NCBI GenBank assembly: GCA_018820395.1
Contig: JAHJOG010000051.1
Span: forward strand, 1-64,000
Length of the DNA stretch: 64,000 bases
Origin: Gammaproteobacteria bacterium
GTDB taxonomy: Bacteria > Pseudomonadota > Gammaproteobacteria > Burkholderiales > Burkholderiaceae_C
Reading direction: 5' to 3'
Shown here: piece after piece, positions 29,545 through 46,200 of the stretch
Numbering within the stretch: position 1 is the first letter of the stretch
How the letters are laid out: each line of letters starts with the position of its first letter
Program-made: the position numbers and the translations under genes
Notes under the pieces: generated by a model
What the model was told of the DNA's origin: nothing
Databases searched by the model: none
The model's input: only the letters and a program-made list of their open reading frames with translations

Positions 29545-30078
29545 ATGTCACATTCACTGCCCATGATTCGCCTCGTTCCCGCTCTTCTGATGTCCGTCGC
29601 CCTGGTGGCGTGCAGTTCCGCGCCGCCGCTGCGCAACCCGAACGTCGTCACGCTTCCCTCGGCGCCGCCACCCGTGTCGGCACCCAAGCCCCCTCCCCCG
29701 ACCCCGCAGGCGGATTTCATTCGCCCGGCCTCCGGCCCCACCATCGCCCGCTTCGACGGCAATCGCAACAAGGGCATGGACATCGCCGGCAACCTCGGCG
29801 ACCCGGTGGTGGCCTCCGCCGACGGCCGCGTCGTCTACGTCGGCAGCGAGCTGCGCGGCTACGGCAACATGGTCATCGTGCGCCACAACGAGACCTACCT
29901 CACCGCCTACGCGCACGCCCAGAAGATCCTGGTCAAGGAAAAAGACGTGGTGCGGAAAGGCCAGACGATCGCCGAGATGGGCAACAGCGGCACCAATCGG
30001 GTGATGCTGCACTTCGAGATGCGCAAGATGGGCGTGGCGGTCGACCCAGAACCCTACCTGAGCGGTCTGGCTCATTGA
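29545..30078 (+). CDS. M23 family (LytM/NlpD-like) peptidoglycan DD-metallopeptidase, lipoprotein
   Basis: Lipobox VALVACSS; GNKGMDIAGNLGDPVVASADGRVVYVGSELRGYGNMVIVRHNETYLTAYAHAQKILVKEKDVVRKGQTIAEMGNSGTNRVMLHFEMRKMGVAVDPEPYL. Confidence 0.9.
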   Translation: MSHSLPMIRLVPALLMSVALVACSSAPPLRNPNVVTLPSAPPPVSAPKPPPPTPQADFIRPASGPTIARFDGNRNKGMDIAGNLGDPVVASADGRVVYVGSELRGYGNMVIVRHNETYLTAYAHAQKILVKEKDVVRKGQTIAEMGNSGTNRVMLHFEMRKMGVAVDPEPYLSGLAH

Positions 30079-30201
30079 CCGGAGGGGCCGGAACGTCTTA
30101 AAACATCGCTGTAGGCGCCGTCCGTCCGCGGCACGCGCGGTGCGCCGCCCTTCATTGTTGTAAGCCGATGCTTCAATGCACCGACAACAAAGGAGACAGC
30201 C

Positions 30202-30507
30202 ATGAACCGCGAAGCGATCTACTGCTTCGATACGGCGACCGTCCGGTTCGCCCTCTATCCCTCTGGACCCACCGGCCCGCGCATCATCGGGCAGATCACC
30301 GAAGACGCCCTGCGCGATCTTTTCGGCGCCCGCGGGGGTGGCGATTCGTTGGTGGCCGCGTGCCGGTCGAATTTCGATGCCATCGAGGCGAAGGCGCTCG
30401 AGCGGTATCGCGCGGCGCCCTCGAGCATGGTCACGCTGACCACCAAGGACTTCGCGTCGTCGATGTTCACGACGTCGTCCTTCGCAGACTTGCCCGCGGT
30501 CGGCTGA
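30202..30507 (+). CDS. Conserved hypothetical protein
   Basis: 101 aa with [56 protein letters not shown].... Confidence 0.55.
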   Translation: MNREAIYCFDTATVRFALYPSGPTGPRIIGQITEDALRDLFGARGGGDSLVAACRSNFDAIEAKALERYRAAPSSMVTLTTKDFASSMFTTSSFADLPAVG

Positions 30508-30523
30508 GCGCCGTGACCTGAAC

Positions 30524-30545
30524 GCCCGGGCATCTTGCCCCGGGC
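30524..30545. terminator. Hairpin downstream of 30202-30507 (no strong T-tract)
   Basis: GCCCGGG (30524-30530) ... CCCGGGC (30539-30545). Confidence 0.35.
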
Positions 30546-30778
30546 AGCTCGCCTCGACCCGCATTGCGCGCCACGCCGGATCTCCCGCTGGCGCTTTTCT
30601 TGCGTATGAAAATCCCGCGTGCGGAGCCCCGTCGGCTCTGCGTGCGCGCCACTGCGCGCTGAGCTCGCTTGGACGGCCCGGCCATTCGGCGCACCGCTCA
30701 ACACGCGGCTTTGTCGGACGAGGATCGCCCCGCACCACATGGTTGAATGTCCGTGGAACGAACGCAAGGAACCGCACA

Positions 30779-32671
30779 GTGCCCCACACCGACACCCAAC
30801 CCACCGAGCACGATGCTTACCTCTTCAGGGAAGGCACGCATTCGAGACTCTACGAACGGCTCGGATGCCACCTGCGCCCCGACGGCGGCGCCGACTTCGC
30901 GGTCTGGGCGCCCAATGCGGAAGCGGTGTCCGTCGTCGGCGACTGGAACTACTGGTCGGGCGAGGCCGACCCGCTGCAGCCGGCGGATGACGGCACCGGC
31001 ATCTGGACCGGCTCGGTCGCCAACGCGGAAAAGGGCCAGGCCTACAAGTACCGGATCCGCTCGCGTCACGCGGGCTATGTGGTCGACAAGGCCGACCCCT
31101 TCGCCTTCTACAGCGAGCCGCCGCCCGCCACGGGCTCGCGCATCTGGGAACTCGACCACACCTGGACCGACGACGACTGGATGTCGACACGCGCCGCTGC
31201 GAACGCGCTCGACGCACCGATGTCGATCTATGAAGTCCACCCGGGCTCGTGGCGGCGCAAGGACGGCCAGTTCCTCGACTACCGAGAGCTCGCGCACCAG
31301 CTGGCCAACTACGTGATCGAGATGGGCTTCACGCACGTCGAACTGATGCCCGTTACCGAGCATCCGTTCTACGGCTCCTGGGGCTACCAAACCACCGGCT
31401 ACTTCGCGCCCACGTCGCGCTACGGCACGCCGCAAGACTTCATGTATTTCGTGGACCACCTGCATCAGCGCGGCATCGGCGTGCTGCTCGACTGGGTGCC
31501 TTCGCACTTTCCGACCGACGAGCACGGGCTCGGCTACTTCGACGGCACGCACCTCTTCGAGCATGCCGACCCGCGGCAAGGCTTCCACCCCGAGTGGAAT
31601 TCGGCCATCTTCAACTACGGCCGCAACGAGGTGCGCAGCTTCCTGGTGTCGTCGGGGTTGTTCTGGCTCGACAAGTACCACATCGACGGGCTGCGCGTCG
31701 ACGCCGTGGCGTCGATGCTCTATCTCGACTACGCGCGCAAGCACGGAGAGTGGATCCCCAACCGCTTCGGCGGCCGCGAGAACCTCGAAGCGATCGAGTT
31801 CATGCAGACCCTCAACCGGGCCGTGTACCGCGACCACCCGGACACGCTCACCATCGCCGAGGAATCGACCGCCTGGCCGCGCGTCTCGCGCCCGACCGAC
31901 ATGGACGGGCTCGGCTTCGGCATGAAGTGGAACATGGGCTGGATGCACGACAACCTGGCCTACATGAAGCAGGAGCCGGTCCACCGCAAGTTCCATCACC
32001 ACCAGCTCACGTTCTCGCTGGTGTATGCCTTCAACGAGAACTTCGTGCTGCCGCTCTCGCACGACGAAGTGGTGCACGGCAAGGGTTCGTTGATCAACAA
32101 GATGCCGGGCGACGACTGGCAGCAGTTCGCCAACCTGCGCGCGCTCTTCGGCCTGATGTGGGGCCACCCGGGCAAGAAGCTGCTCTTCATGGGCGGCGAA
32201 TTCGGCCAGCGCCGCGAATGGACGCACGACGGCGAACTCGAATGGTGGGTCGCCGCGCTCGAAGGCCACGGCGGGCTGCAACGCTTCGTGGCCGAGCTCA
32301 ACCGCTTCTATCGCAACACCCCCGCGCTCTACGAGGTCGACTTCTCGTCGGCCGGATTCGAGTGGGTGACCGCCGACGATGCCGAGCGCAGCGTGTTCGC
32401 GTTCCTGCGCAAGCCCCGCGACGGCGCACCCGTGCTCGTGGTCAGCAACATGACCCCTGTGCCGCGCACCAACTACCTGCTCGGCGTGCCCAAGCCCGGC
32501 TTCTGGCGCGAGGCGATCAACAGCGACGCCAGCGAGTTCGGCGGCGCAGGCTGGGGCAACCTCGGCGGCGTCGAGTCGGCGCCGGTGCGCTCGCACGGCC
32601 GCATGCACTCGCTGTGCCTCACGCTGCCACCCCTTTCCACCCTGATCCTGGAATACACGCCCCATGGCTAA
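30779..32671 (+). CDS. glgB: 1,4-alpha-glucan branching enzyme
   Basis: [102 protein letters not shown] 30779 or upstream ATG 30743. Confidence 0.95.
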   Translation: MPHTDTQPTEHDAYLFREGTHSRLYERLGCHLRPDGGADFAVWAPNAEAVSVVGDWNYWSGEADPLQPADDGTGIWTGSVANAEKGQAYKYRIRSRHAGYVVDKADPFAFYSEPPPATGSRIWELDHTWTDDDWMSTRAAANALDAPMSIYEVHPGSWRRKDGQFLDYRELAHQLANYVIEMGFTHVELMPVTEHPFYGSWGYQTTGYFAPTSRYGTPQDFMYFVDHLHQRGIGVLLDWVPSHFPTDEHGLGYFDGTHLFEHADPRQGFHPEWNSAIFNYGRNEVRSFLVSSGLFWLDKYHIDGLRVDAVASMLYLDYARKHGEWIPNRFGGRENLEAIEFMQTLNRAVYRDHPDTLTIAEESTAWPRVSRPTDMDGLGFGMKWNMGWMHDNLAYMKQEPVHRKFHHHQLTFSLVYAFNENFVLPLSHDEVVHGKGSLINKMPGDDWQQFANLRALFGLMWGHPGKKLLFMGGEFGQRREWTHDGELEWWVAALEGHGGLQRFVAELNRFYRNTPALYEVDFSSAGFEWVTADDAERSVFAFLRKPRDGAPVLVVSNMTPVPRTNYLLGVPKPGFWREAINSDASEFGGAGWGNLGGVESAPVRSHGRMHSLCLTLPPLSTLILEYTPHG

Positions 32672-35018
32672 GACGCCTGCCACCAAGAAGACTCCCACCG
32701 CCGCCGCGGCCAAGAAGACCGCGGCCCCCAAGGTCACTGCAGCCAAGACCCCGGCCGTCGCGAAAGCGCCCGCGCGCAAGACCGCCGCCGCCCGGGCTGC
32801 CGTTGTGCCGCCTGGAGATCGGATCGTGGCGCCAGCCGTCGCGGCTGCGCCGAGCATCGCACCTGCACCTGCACCTGCACCCGCGCCTGCGCCAGCACCT
32901 GCTCCCGCACCCGCTCCAGCGCTTGCGTCCGCGCCTGCGCCAGAACGTGCACAGAGCTCAACTCAGACCACCGATCGCCGGCACGGCAGCCCTCGCCCGC
33001 CCGAGCACCCGACCGGCGAAGACGGCCGTGTGCGCGCGGTGGTCGACGCCGTCATGCCCAACGTCGACAACGGCCGCTTTCCCGTGAAGCGCGTGGCGGG
33101 CGACACCGTGCACGTCGTCGCCCATTGCTTCACCGACGGGCACGACGTGCCGCGCGTCATGCTGCGCTGGCGTGCCGCGGACCAGCCCGACTCGGCTGCA
33201 CACGAAGTGCCGATGAAGCTCAAGTTCAACGACATCTGGGAAGCCGACTTCGCGCCGCCGGCCGTCGGTCCCTACATCTACTCCGTGGTGTGCTGGGTCG
33301 ACTCCTTCGCCTCCTGGCGTCACGAGATGGCACGCCGGGTCGACCCGGAAGACATCCGCATCGCCGCCCAGGTCGGAGCCATCGAAATCGCGGGCGCTGC
33401 GGCTCGCGCCGCAGGTGACGACCGCACCATGCTCGAATCCTGGGCGCGCGACATCGAGGCCGCCGCCAAGGTGCCCGACGGCGACGCCCACGCCCTCAAG
33501 GCCCTGACACTCGACGAGCCGCTGACCGAGATCGTCTCGCGCTACCCCGACCGCAGCCTCGAAACCCGCTACCCGGTCGACTTTCCGTTGTACGCCGACC
33601 GTCAGCGCGCCAACTTCAGCACCTGGTACGAACTGTTCCCCCGGTCAGCATCGCCCGAGCCCGGCCGCCACGGCACCTTCAAGGACGTCGAAACCCGGCT
33701 TCCCGCCATCGCGGCCATGGGCTTCGACGTGCTCTACCTGCCGCCCATTCATCCGATCGGCCGCGTGAATCGCAAGGGCCGCAACAACGCGCTGGTCGCG
33801 GAGCCGGACGACGTCGGCAGCCCCTGGGCGATCGGCTCGGCCGAGGGCGGCCACAAGTCGATCCATCCGCAGCTCGGCACCGCTGAAGACTTCCGGCACC
33901 TGGTTGCGGCCGCGGCAGAGGCCGGCATCGAGATCGCGCTCGACATCGCCTTTCAGTGCGCGCCCGACCACCCCTACGTCAAGGAACACCCGAGCTGGTT
34001 CAAGTGGCGGCCCGACGGCACCGTGCAATACGCCGAGAACCCGCCCAAGAAGTACCAGGACATCTACCCCTTCAACTTCGAGAGCGAAGACTGGCGCGGC
34101 TTGTGGGCCGAGCTCAAAAGCGTCATCGACCATTGGATCGGCGAAGGCGTCAAGATCTTCCGCGTCGACAACCCGCACACAAAGGCTTTTCCGTTCTGGG
34201 AATGGGCCATCGGCGAGATCAAGCGCGAGCATCCCGACGCGATCTTCCTGGCCGAAGCTTTCACGCGGCCCAAGGTCATGCACCGGCTGGCCAAGGTGGG
34301 CTTCACGCAGTCGTACACCTACTTCACCTGGCGCAACACCAAGGAGGAGCTGGAGGAATACTTCACCGAGCTCTCGTCGGGCCTGGGCTGCGAATACTTC
34401 CGCCCCAACGTGTGGCCCAACACGCCCGACATCCTGCACGAGCAGATCCAGGGCGGCGAAGCTTCGGTGTACATGGCGCGGCTGGTGCTCGCCGCCACGC
34501 TCGCTGCCACCTACGGCATGTACGGCCCTGTGTACGAACTGCGCAACCACCTGCCGCGCCATCACGGCAGCGAGGAATATCTGGACTCCGAAAAGTACCA
34601 GCTGCGCACCTGGAACCACGACGACCCGGAAAGCCTTGCGCCCTTCATCGCGCGGGTCAACCGGATCCGCCGCGACAACCCGGCGCTGCATGACAATCGC
34701 AGCCTGCGATTCCTGCCGATCGACAACGACCAATTGATCGCCTATGCCAAAGCGTCGCCCGACGGAGACAACGTCATCGTGACCGTCGTCAACCTCGACC
34801 CGCACAACGTGCAGTCCGGCTGGGTCGGACTGGATGCCGAATCGATCGGCGTCGAACCCGGCCACGAATTCCAGATGCACGACCTGCTGAGCAATCAACG
34901 CTTCCAGTGGCAGGGAAGCCACCACTACGTGAGCCTCGATCCGCACAGCGTGCCCGCGCACATCTTCGTGGTGCGCCGACGCTCGCGCGACGAACGAGAC
35001 TTCGATTACTTCCAGTGA
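32664..35018 (+). CDS. glgE: Alpha-1,4-glucan:maltose-1-phosphate maltosyltransferase with long Lys/Ala/Pro-rich N-terminal extension
   Basis: Core: [103 protein letters not shown]. Start overlaps the glgB stop by 8 nt. Confidence 0.95.
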   Translation: MAKTPATKKTPTAAAAKKTAAPKVTAAKTPAVAKAPARKTAAARAAVVPPGDRIVAPAVAAAPSIAPAPAPAPAPAPAPAPAPAPALASAPAPERAQSSTQTTDRRHGSPRPPEHPTGEDGRVRAVVDAVMPNVDNGRFPVKRVAGDTVHVVAHCFTDGHDVPRVMLRWRAADQPDSAAHEVPMKLKFNDIWEADFAPPAVGPYIYSVVCWVDSFASWRHEMARRVDPEDIRIAAQVGAIEIAGAAARAAGDDRTMLESWARDIEAAAKVPDGDAHALKALTLDEPLTEIVSRYPDRSLETRYPVDFPLYADRQRANFSTWYELFPRSASPEPGRHGTFKDVETRLPAIAAMGFDVLYLPPIHPIGRVNRKGRNNALVAEPDDVGSPWAIGSAEGGHKSIHPQLGTAEDFRHLVAAAAEAGIEIALDIAFQCAPDHPYVKEHPSWFKWRPDGTVQYAENPPKKYQDIYPFNFESEDWRGLWAELKSVIDHWIGEGVKIFRVDNPHTKAFPFWEWAIGEIKREHPDAIFLAEAFTRPKVMHRLAKVGFTQSYTYFTWRNTKEELEEYFTELSSGLGCEYFRPNVWPNTPDILHEQIQGGEASVYMARLVLAATLAATYGMYGPVYELRNHLPRHHGSEEYLDSEKYQLRTWNHDDPESLAPFIARVNRIRRDNPALHDNRSLRFLPIDNDQLIAYAKASPDGDNVIVTVVNLDPHNVQSGWVGLDAESIGVEPGHEFQMHDLLSNQRFQWQGSHHYVSLDPHSVPAHIFVVRRRSRDERDFDYFQ
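32859..32942 (+). repeat. In-frame hexanucleotide-type (Ala-Pro)n repeat tract in the glgE 5' region
   Basis: gcacctgcacctgcacctgcacccgcgcctgcgccagcacctgctcccgcacccgctcca..., encoding [26 protein letters not shown]. Confidence 0.9.
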
Positions 35019-35032
35019 AAGAGCCGCCGCCC

Positions 35033-38368
<3,336 letters not shown>

Positions 38369-38413
38369 CGCGGGCACCGCCCATCCGTTTCAAGACATTC
38401 TGGAGAAAGCAAC

Positions 38414-39105
38414 ATGGAAAGCTTCGGCATTCAACTGGAGCCCTTGAGGGCCATCCTCTTTCAGATCGGCGCCTTTCTGCCCCGCCTCCTGATCGCGATC
38501 GTGGTGGTGATCGGCGGCTGGCTCCTGGCCAAGGTCGCGCGCTTCGCCATCGCCAAGGCGCTGCGCGCCATCAACTTCAACGTGCTCACCGAGCGCTCGG
38601 GGCTCGATGGCTTCCTGCGCCAGGGCGGCGTGGCTGGCGACACCACCAGCGTTTTCGCGTGGCTGGTCTATTGGCTGGTCATCCTCGCTGCGCTCTTGAT
38701 CGCCTTCAACGGACTCGGCCTCACCTACATCACCGACCTGCTGGGCCGAGTGGTGTGGTTCGTGCCGAACGTGTTCGTGGCGCTCTTGGTGCTGGCCTTC
38801 GGTTCGTACTTCGCGCGCTTCGTCGGCGACACGGTGCGCACCTATTTCCGCAACATCAAGTTCCAGGACGCGGCCTTTCTGGGCCAGGTGGCGCAGTGGG
38901 CCATCATGGTGTTCGTGGTACTGATCGCGCTCGACCAGATCAAGGTGGGCGGCGACATCGTGCGCCAGAGCTTCCTGGTGATCCTCGGTGGCGTGGTGTT
39001 CGCCTTTGCGCTCGCCTTCGGCATCGGCGGCAAGGACTGGGCGGCGGAGCGCATCGAGCAATGGTGGCCCCGCGAAAAGAAGACGCGCAACGACGACTTC
39101 CTCGA

Positions 39106-39109
<4 letters not shown>
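38414..39109 (+). CDS. Small mechanosensitive-channel-like TM-helix membrane protein lacking the MscS cytoplasmic domain
   Basis: 231 aa, about 5 hydrophobic segments; LIAIVVVIGGWLLAKVARFAIAKAL, GVVFAFALAFGIGGKDWAAERIEQWW (TM3/pore-like). ATGA overlap with glgX. Confidence 0.8.
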
Positions 39110-41342
<2,233 letters not shown>

Positions 41343-41346
<4 letters not shown>

Positions 41347-43211
41347 AATCCACCCACGTCATGCCCTTCGGCGCGACGGTGCTCGACAACGACCAGGGCG
41401 TCCGCTTCTCGCTGTGGGCGCCAGGCGTCGAACAGCTGATGCTCGCCCTCGGCGCCGACGACGCGGCCCGCACCCTGCCGATGCCGCGCGACATCGACGG
41501 CTGGCACCGCCTCGACGTGCCCGAGGCACGCCCCGGCGACGACTACCGCTTCGTGCTGCCCGACGGCCTGCGCGTGCCCGACCCGGCCTCGCGCTACAAC
41601 CCGGCCGACGTGCACGGCGCGAGCCGCGTGGTCGACCCGCATGCCTTCGCCTGGACCGACGGCGCCTGGCGCGGCCGGCCCTGGCACGAAGCCGTGGTCT
41701 ATGAAATGCATGTCGGCGCTTTCACGCCCGAAGGCACGTTCGCCGCGGCGCAACGCCGCTTGCCCGAACTGGCCGAGCTCGGCATCACCGCCGTCGAGCT
41801 GATGCCGCTCGCCGACTTCCCAGGCCACCGCGGCTGGGGTTACGACGGTGTGCTGCTCTATGCGCCCGACAGCAGCTACGGCACGCCGGACGAACTCAAG
41901 TCGCTGATCGATGCCGCGCATGCGATCGGCATCATGATGTTCATCGACGTGGTCTACAACCACTTCGGCCCCGAAGGCAACTACCTGCACGCCTACTGCC
42001 CGCAGTTCTTCAACCCGAACGTGCACACGCCGTGGGGCGCCGCCATCAACTACGACGGCCCGTATTCGCGCACCGTGCGCGACTTCGCGATCCACAACGC
42101 GCTCTACTGGATCGAGGAATTCCACTTCGACGGACTTCGCATGGACGCCATCCACGCCATCCGCGACGAGTCCGAGACGCATCTCATCACCGAGATCTGC
42201 CAGACGCTGCGCGCCGGCCCCGGCGCCGAGCGCGCGATCCACTTGGTGCTCGAGAACGAACACAACCAGGCCAGCCTGCTCGAGCGCAACATCGACGACG
42301 CGCCGCGCATCGCGACCGCGCAGTGGAACGACGATATCCATCACGCCGTTCATGTGTTTTCGAGCGGCGAGACCGACGGCTACTACATCGACTTCGCCGA
42401 AGCGCCGGTGCAGAAGTTCGCCGTGGCGCTGGCCGAAGGCTTCATCTTCCAGGGGCAGCCTTCGGTGCTGCGCGATGGCGAGCCGCGCGGCGAGCCCACG
42501 TCGCAGCTCCCGCTGGGTGCCTTCGTCTCGTTTCTGCAGACGCACGACCAGATCGGCAACCGCGCCTTCGGCGACCGCATCCATGCGATCGGCGACCCGG
42601 TGCTGCTGCGCGCCGCCTACGCCTGCGTGATGCTGTCGCCGCACGTGCCGATGCTGTTCATGGGCGAGGAATACGCCGCGTCCACGCCCTTTCAGTATTT
42701 CTGCGAGTTCGGCCCCGAGCTGGCCGACGCCGTGTCGAAGGGCCGGCGCGCCGAGTTCGGCCGCTTTGCCATCTTTGCGGACGAGGCCGCGCGATCGCGC
42801 ATTCCCGACCCGAATGCCGCGAGCACCTTCGAGGCGTCCAAGCTGCGCTGGGACGAGCGCCAGCAGGCGCCGCACGACGCGTGGCTCGCGCAGATGCGCG
42901 AACTGCTCGACCTGCGGCGCCGACTCATCACGCCCCGGCTGGCGAGCGGCCGCAGTTCCGGCCGCTACGAGGTCGTGGGCGACGGCACCATCCGCGTCAC
43001 CTGGTCGCTCGGCGCCGCGCGAGGCCAATTGGCCCACGACCAACTGCACCTGGTCGCCCACTTCGGCGCAGACACGGCGACCGGCATCGAGCTGCCGCCC
43101 GGCGAGCGCATTCACAGCTTCCGCGCCGACGCCGATGCCGATGCAGCCAACACGCTGCGGCTCGAACGCGGCGCCTTCTACCTGAGCATGCTGGAGAGCG
43201 AACTTGCCTGA
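41343..43211 (+). CDS. treZ: Malto-oligosyltrehalose trehalohydrolase
   Basis: MPFGATVLDNDQGVRFSLWAPG, YEMHVGAFTPEGTFAAAQRRL, IDVVYNHFGPEGNYLHAYCPQFFNP, DGLRMDAIHAIRDESETHLITEI. Confidence 0.95.
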
Positions 43212-46200
43212 GCCCTGGAACCACGAAGACATCCATCGCCTTCACCGGCTCTGCGCTCATTACGGCATCGCCACCGACTACCACGACATCTGGGGCACCC
43301 GACACCCAGTCGCCCAGGACAACCTGCTCGCGCTGCTCGGCGCGTTCGATGTCGAAGTCGACAGCCCGGCGAGCGTCGTCCAGGCTTTGCAGACGGCCGA
43401 GCGCGACGCGTGGCGGCAGCCGCTGCCGCCCGTGCTCGCGGTGCAGGCCGGCGTCGCGGCCTGGCAGCTGACCCTTCGCCTGCCCGCCGCGCAATCGCAG
43501 ATCCGCTGGACCGTCACCGACGAAGCCGGCGAGTCGCAGCAGGGCGATGCCGATGCGCATGCGCTGCCCGAACTCGCCAGCACCGATGTCGATGGGGAGC
43601 GCTGGACCCAGCGCCGCTTTTCGCTGGGCCTGGGGCTCGCTGCCGGCTACCACCGGTTGACGGTCGAAGGCCTCGCGGGCGAGATGCTCGTCGTGAGCGC
43701 GCCCGAGCGCTGCTACCGCCCGAGCGCGACGCGCGACGGCGGCCGGGTCTGGGGGCCGGCCGTGCAGCTCTATTCGCTGCGCTCTCGCCGCAACTGGGGC
43801 ATCGGCGACTTCGGCGACCTGGAGGCGCTGACGCGGCAGATGGCCCAGCTAGGCGCCGACGTGATCGGGCTCAACCCTCTGCACGCCCTCTTTCCGCACA
43901 ACCCCGCGCACACCAGCCCGTACAGCCCGTCGTCGCGGCGTTTCCTGAACGTGCTCTACATCGACGTCGAGGCCGTTCGCGGTTTCGACGATTGCGCCCC
44001 GGCCCTCGCGCTCGTGCGCTCACCCGAATTCCAGGGCCGCCTGGCCGGCTTGCGCAGCAGCGCGCTGGTCGACCATGTGGGCGTGGCGGCCGCCAAGTTC
44101 GAAGTGCTCGAACTGCTCTTCGCCGACTTCCGCGAACGCCACCTGTGGGCCGGCGGCGACATCGCACGCGACGAGGCCGGCCGCGAGTTCATCGACTTCG
44201 TCGAGCGTGGCGGAGAAGCGCTGCGCCGCCATGCGCTGTGCGAAGCGCTGCAAGCCCACTTCCATGCCGAGGACGCGTCGGTGTGGGGCTGGCAGCGGTG
44301 GCCCGAAGCCTTCCGCGACCCGGCGAGCGCCGAGGTCGCCGCTTTCGCCGCCGACCATGCCGACCGCGTTCAGTATCACCAGTACCTGCAGTGGCAGGCC
44401 GCGACGCAGCTCGCGCATGCCAACGCTCGCTGCGATGCGCTCGGCCTGGGCGTCGGCCTCTATCTCGACCTGGCGGTGTCGGTCGACCGCGCGGGCTCCG
44501 ACGTCTGGGGCAGCCGCGAATGCTTCGCCGACGAAGCGAGCGTGGGCGCGCCGCCCGACGAATTCAACCCGAACGGCCAGGGCTGGGGCCTGCCGCCGCT
44601 GCGCCCCGACCGCCTGCGCGCCACGCAATACCGCCTGTTCATCGACACGCTGCGAGCCAGCATGGGTGGCGCCGGCGCCTTGCGCATCGACCACGTGATG
44701 GGGCTCATGCGCCTCTTCTGGATTCCTGCGGGCCAGACCGCGCGCGACGGAGCGTACGTGCACTACGCGATGGACGAGATGCTCGCCATCGTCGCGCTCG
44801 AAAGCCAGCGCAATCGCTGCATGGTGATCGGCGAAGACCTCGGCACGGTGAGCGACGAACTTCGCGCCGCGATGACGCGCTTCGCCGTGCTCTCCTACCG
44901 CCTGCTGTACTTCGAGCGCCAGGCCGACGGCGAATTCATCGCGCCCGCCGATTACCCGCGCAACGCGCTGGTGTCCGTGAGCACGCACGACCTCGCCACC
45001 CTGCCCGGCTGGTGGGCCGGCGAAGACCTGCGCGTGCGGCTCGGGCTGGGCCTCTTTCCGGACGAGGAGGTGTTCCGCAAGCAGCTCTTCGACCGTGCGC
45101 AGGAGCGCGTGCGGCTGCTGTTCGCCATGCAGCGCGAAGGCCTGCTGAGCGGCGATGAAGTTGCCGAGGCGGCCGGCAGCCACGGCCTCACGCCGCGTGC
45201 CGTCGAGGCGGTGCACGCTTTCCTGGCCGCGACGCCGTCGACGGTCATGATGATGCAGCTCGACGACGTGCTGGGCGTGATCGACCAGGCCAACATGCCG
45301 GGCACCTCGTCGGAGCAGCCCAACTGGCGCCGCAAGCTGCCGGCCGACCTGCAGACCATCGCCGAGAACGACACGATGCGGGCTGTCGGCGCGCAGCTCG
45401 CCGAGCTGCGCCCGCGCCGCCTGCCCGAAGCCGCGCAGCGCGACGCCGCCCTGCTGCGCATCCCGCGCGCGACCTACCGGCTGCAGTTCCACAAGGACTT
45501 CGGCTTCGACGATGCGGTGCGCATCCTGCCCTACCTCGCGCATCTGGGCGTGAGCCACGTGTACTGCTCGCCGATCCAGCGCGCGAGCGCCGGTAGCATG
45601 CACGGCTACGACGTGGTCGCGCACGACGAGATCAACCCCGAGCTGGGCGGACCCGAAGGCTTCGCGCGCTTCACCGCCGCGCTGCGCGAACACGGCATGG
45701 GCCAGCTGCTGGACATGGTGCCCAACCACATGGGCGTGTTCAGCAACGACAACGCCTGGTGGACCGACGTGCTTGAAAACGGCCCGGCGTCGCTGTATGC
45801 GCAACACTTCGACATCGACTGGCATCCGCTCAACCCCGAGCTCACCGGCAAGGTGCTGCTGCCGGTGCTCGGCGACCACTACGGCGACGTGCTCGCCAAT
45901 GGCGACCTGGTGCTGCATTTCGACGCGGGCGCCGGAGGGCTCGCTCTGCACTATTTCGAGCACCACTTTCCGGTGGCGCCCGAGAGCTATCCGCTGGTCT
46001 TCACGCGCGCGCAGGAAGCGCTGGACGACCCCGACCTGGCCGCGAGCCTGGGCAGCATCGCCACCGCCTTCGGCCACCTGCCGGGCCGCGCCACCGAAGA
46101 CGCGGCCGGCCTCGCCGAACGCGCGCGCGACAAGGAACTTCTCAAGACCCGGCTCGCGCGACTCGCCGCGCGGCAGCCGCTCGTTGCCCAGGCCATCTTC

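Noticed and set aside
30155-30190. Inverted repeat TTGTTGT...ACAACAA as a riboswitch
   Set aside because: Only a 7-bp stem with a long loop just before an RBS; no known riboswitch core recognised.
32859-32942. CRISPR-like or mobile-element repeat
   Set aside because: It is a short in-frame Ala-Pro coding repeat with no spacers or direct repeats of CRISPR size.
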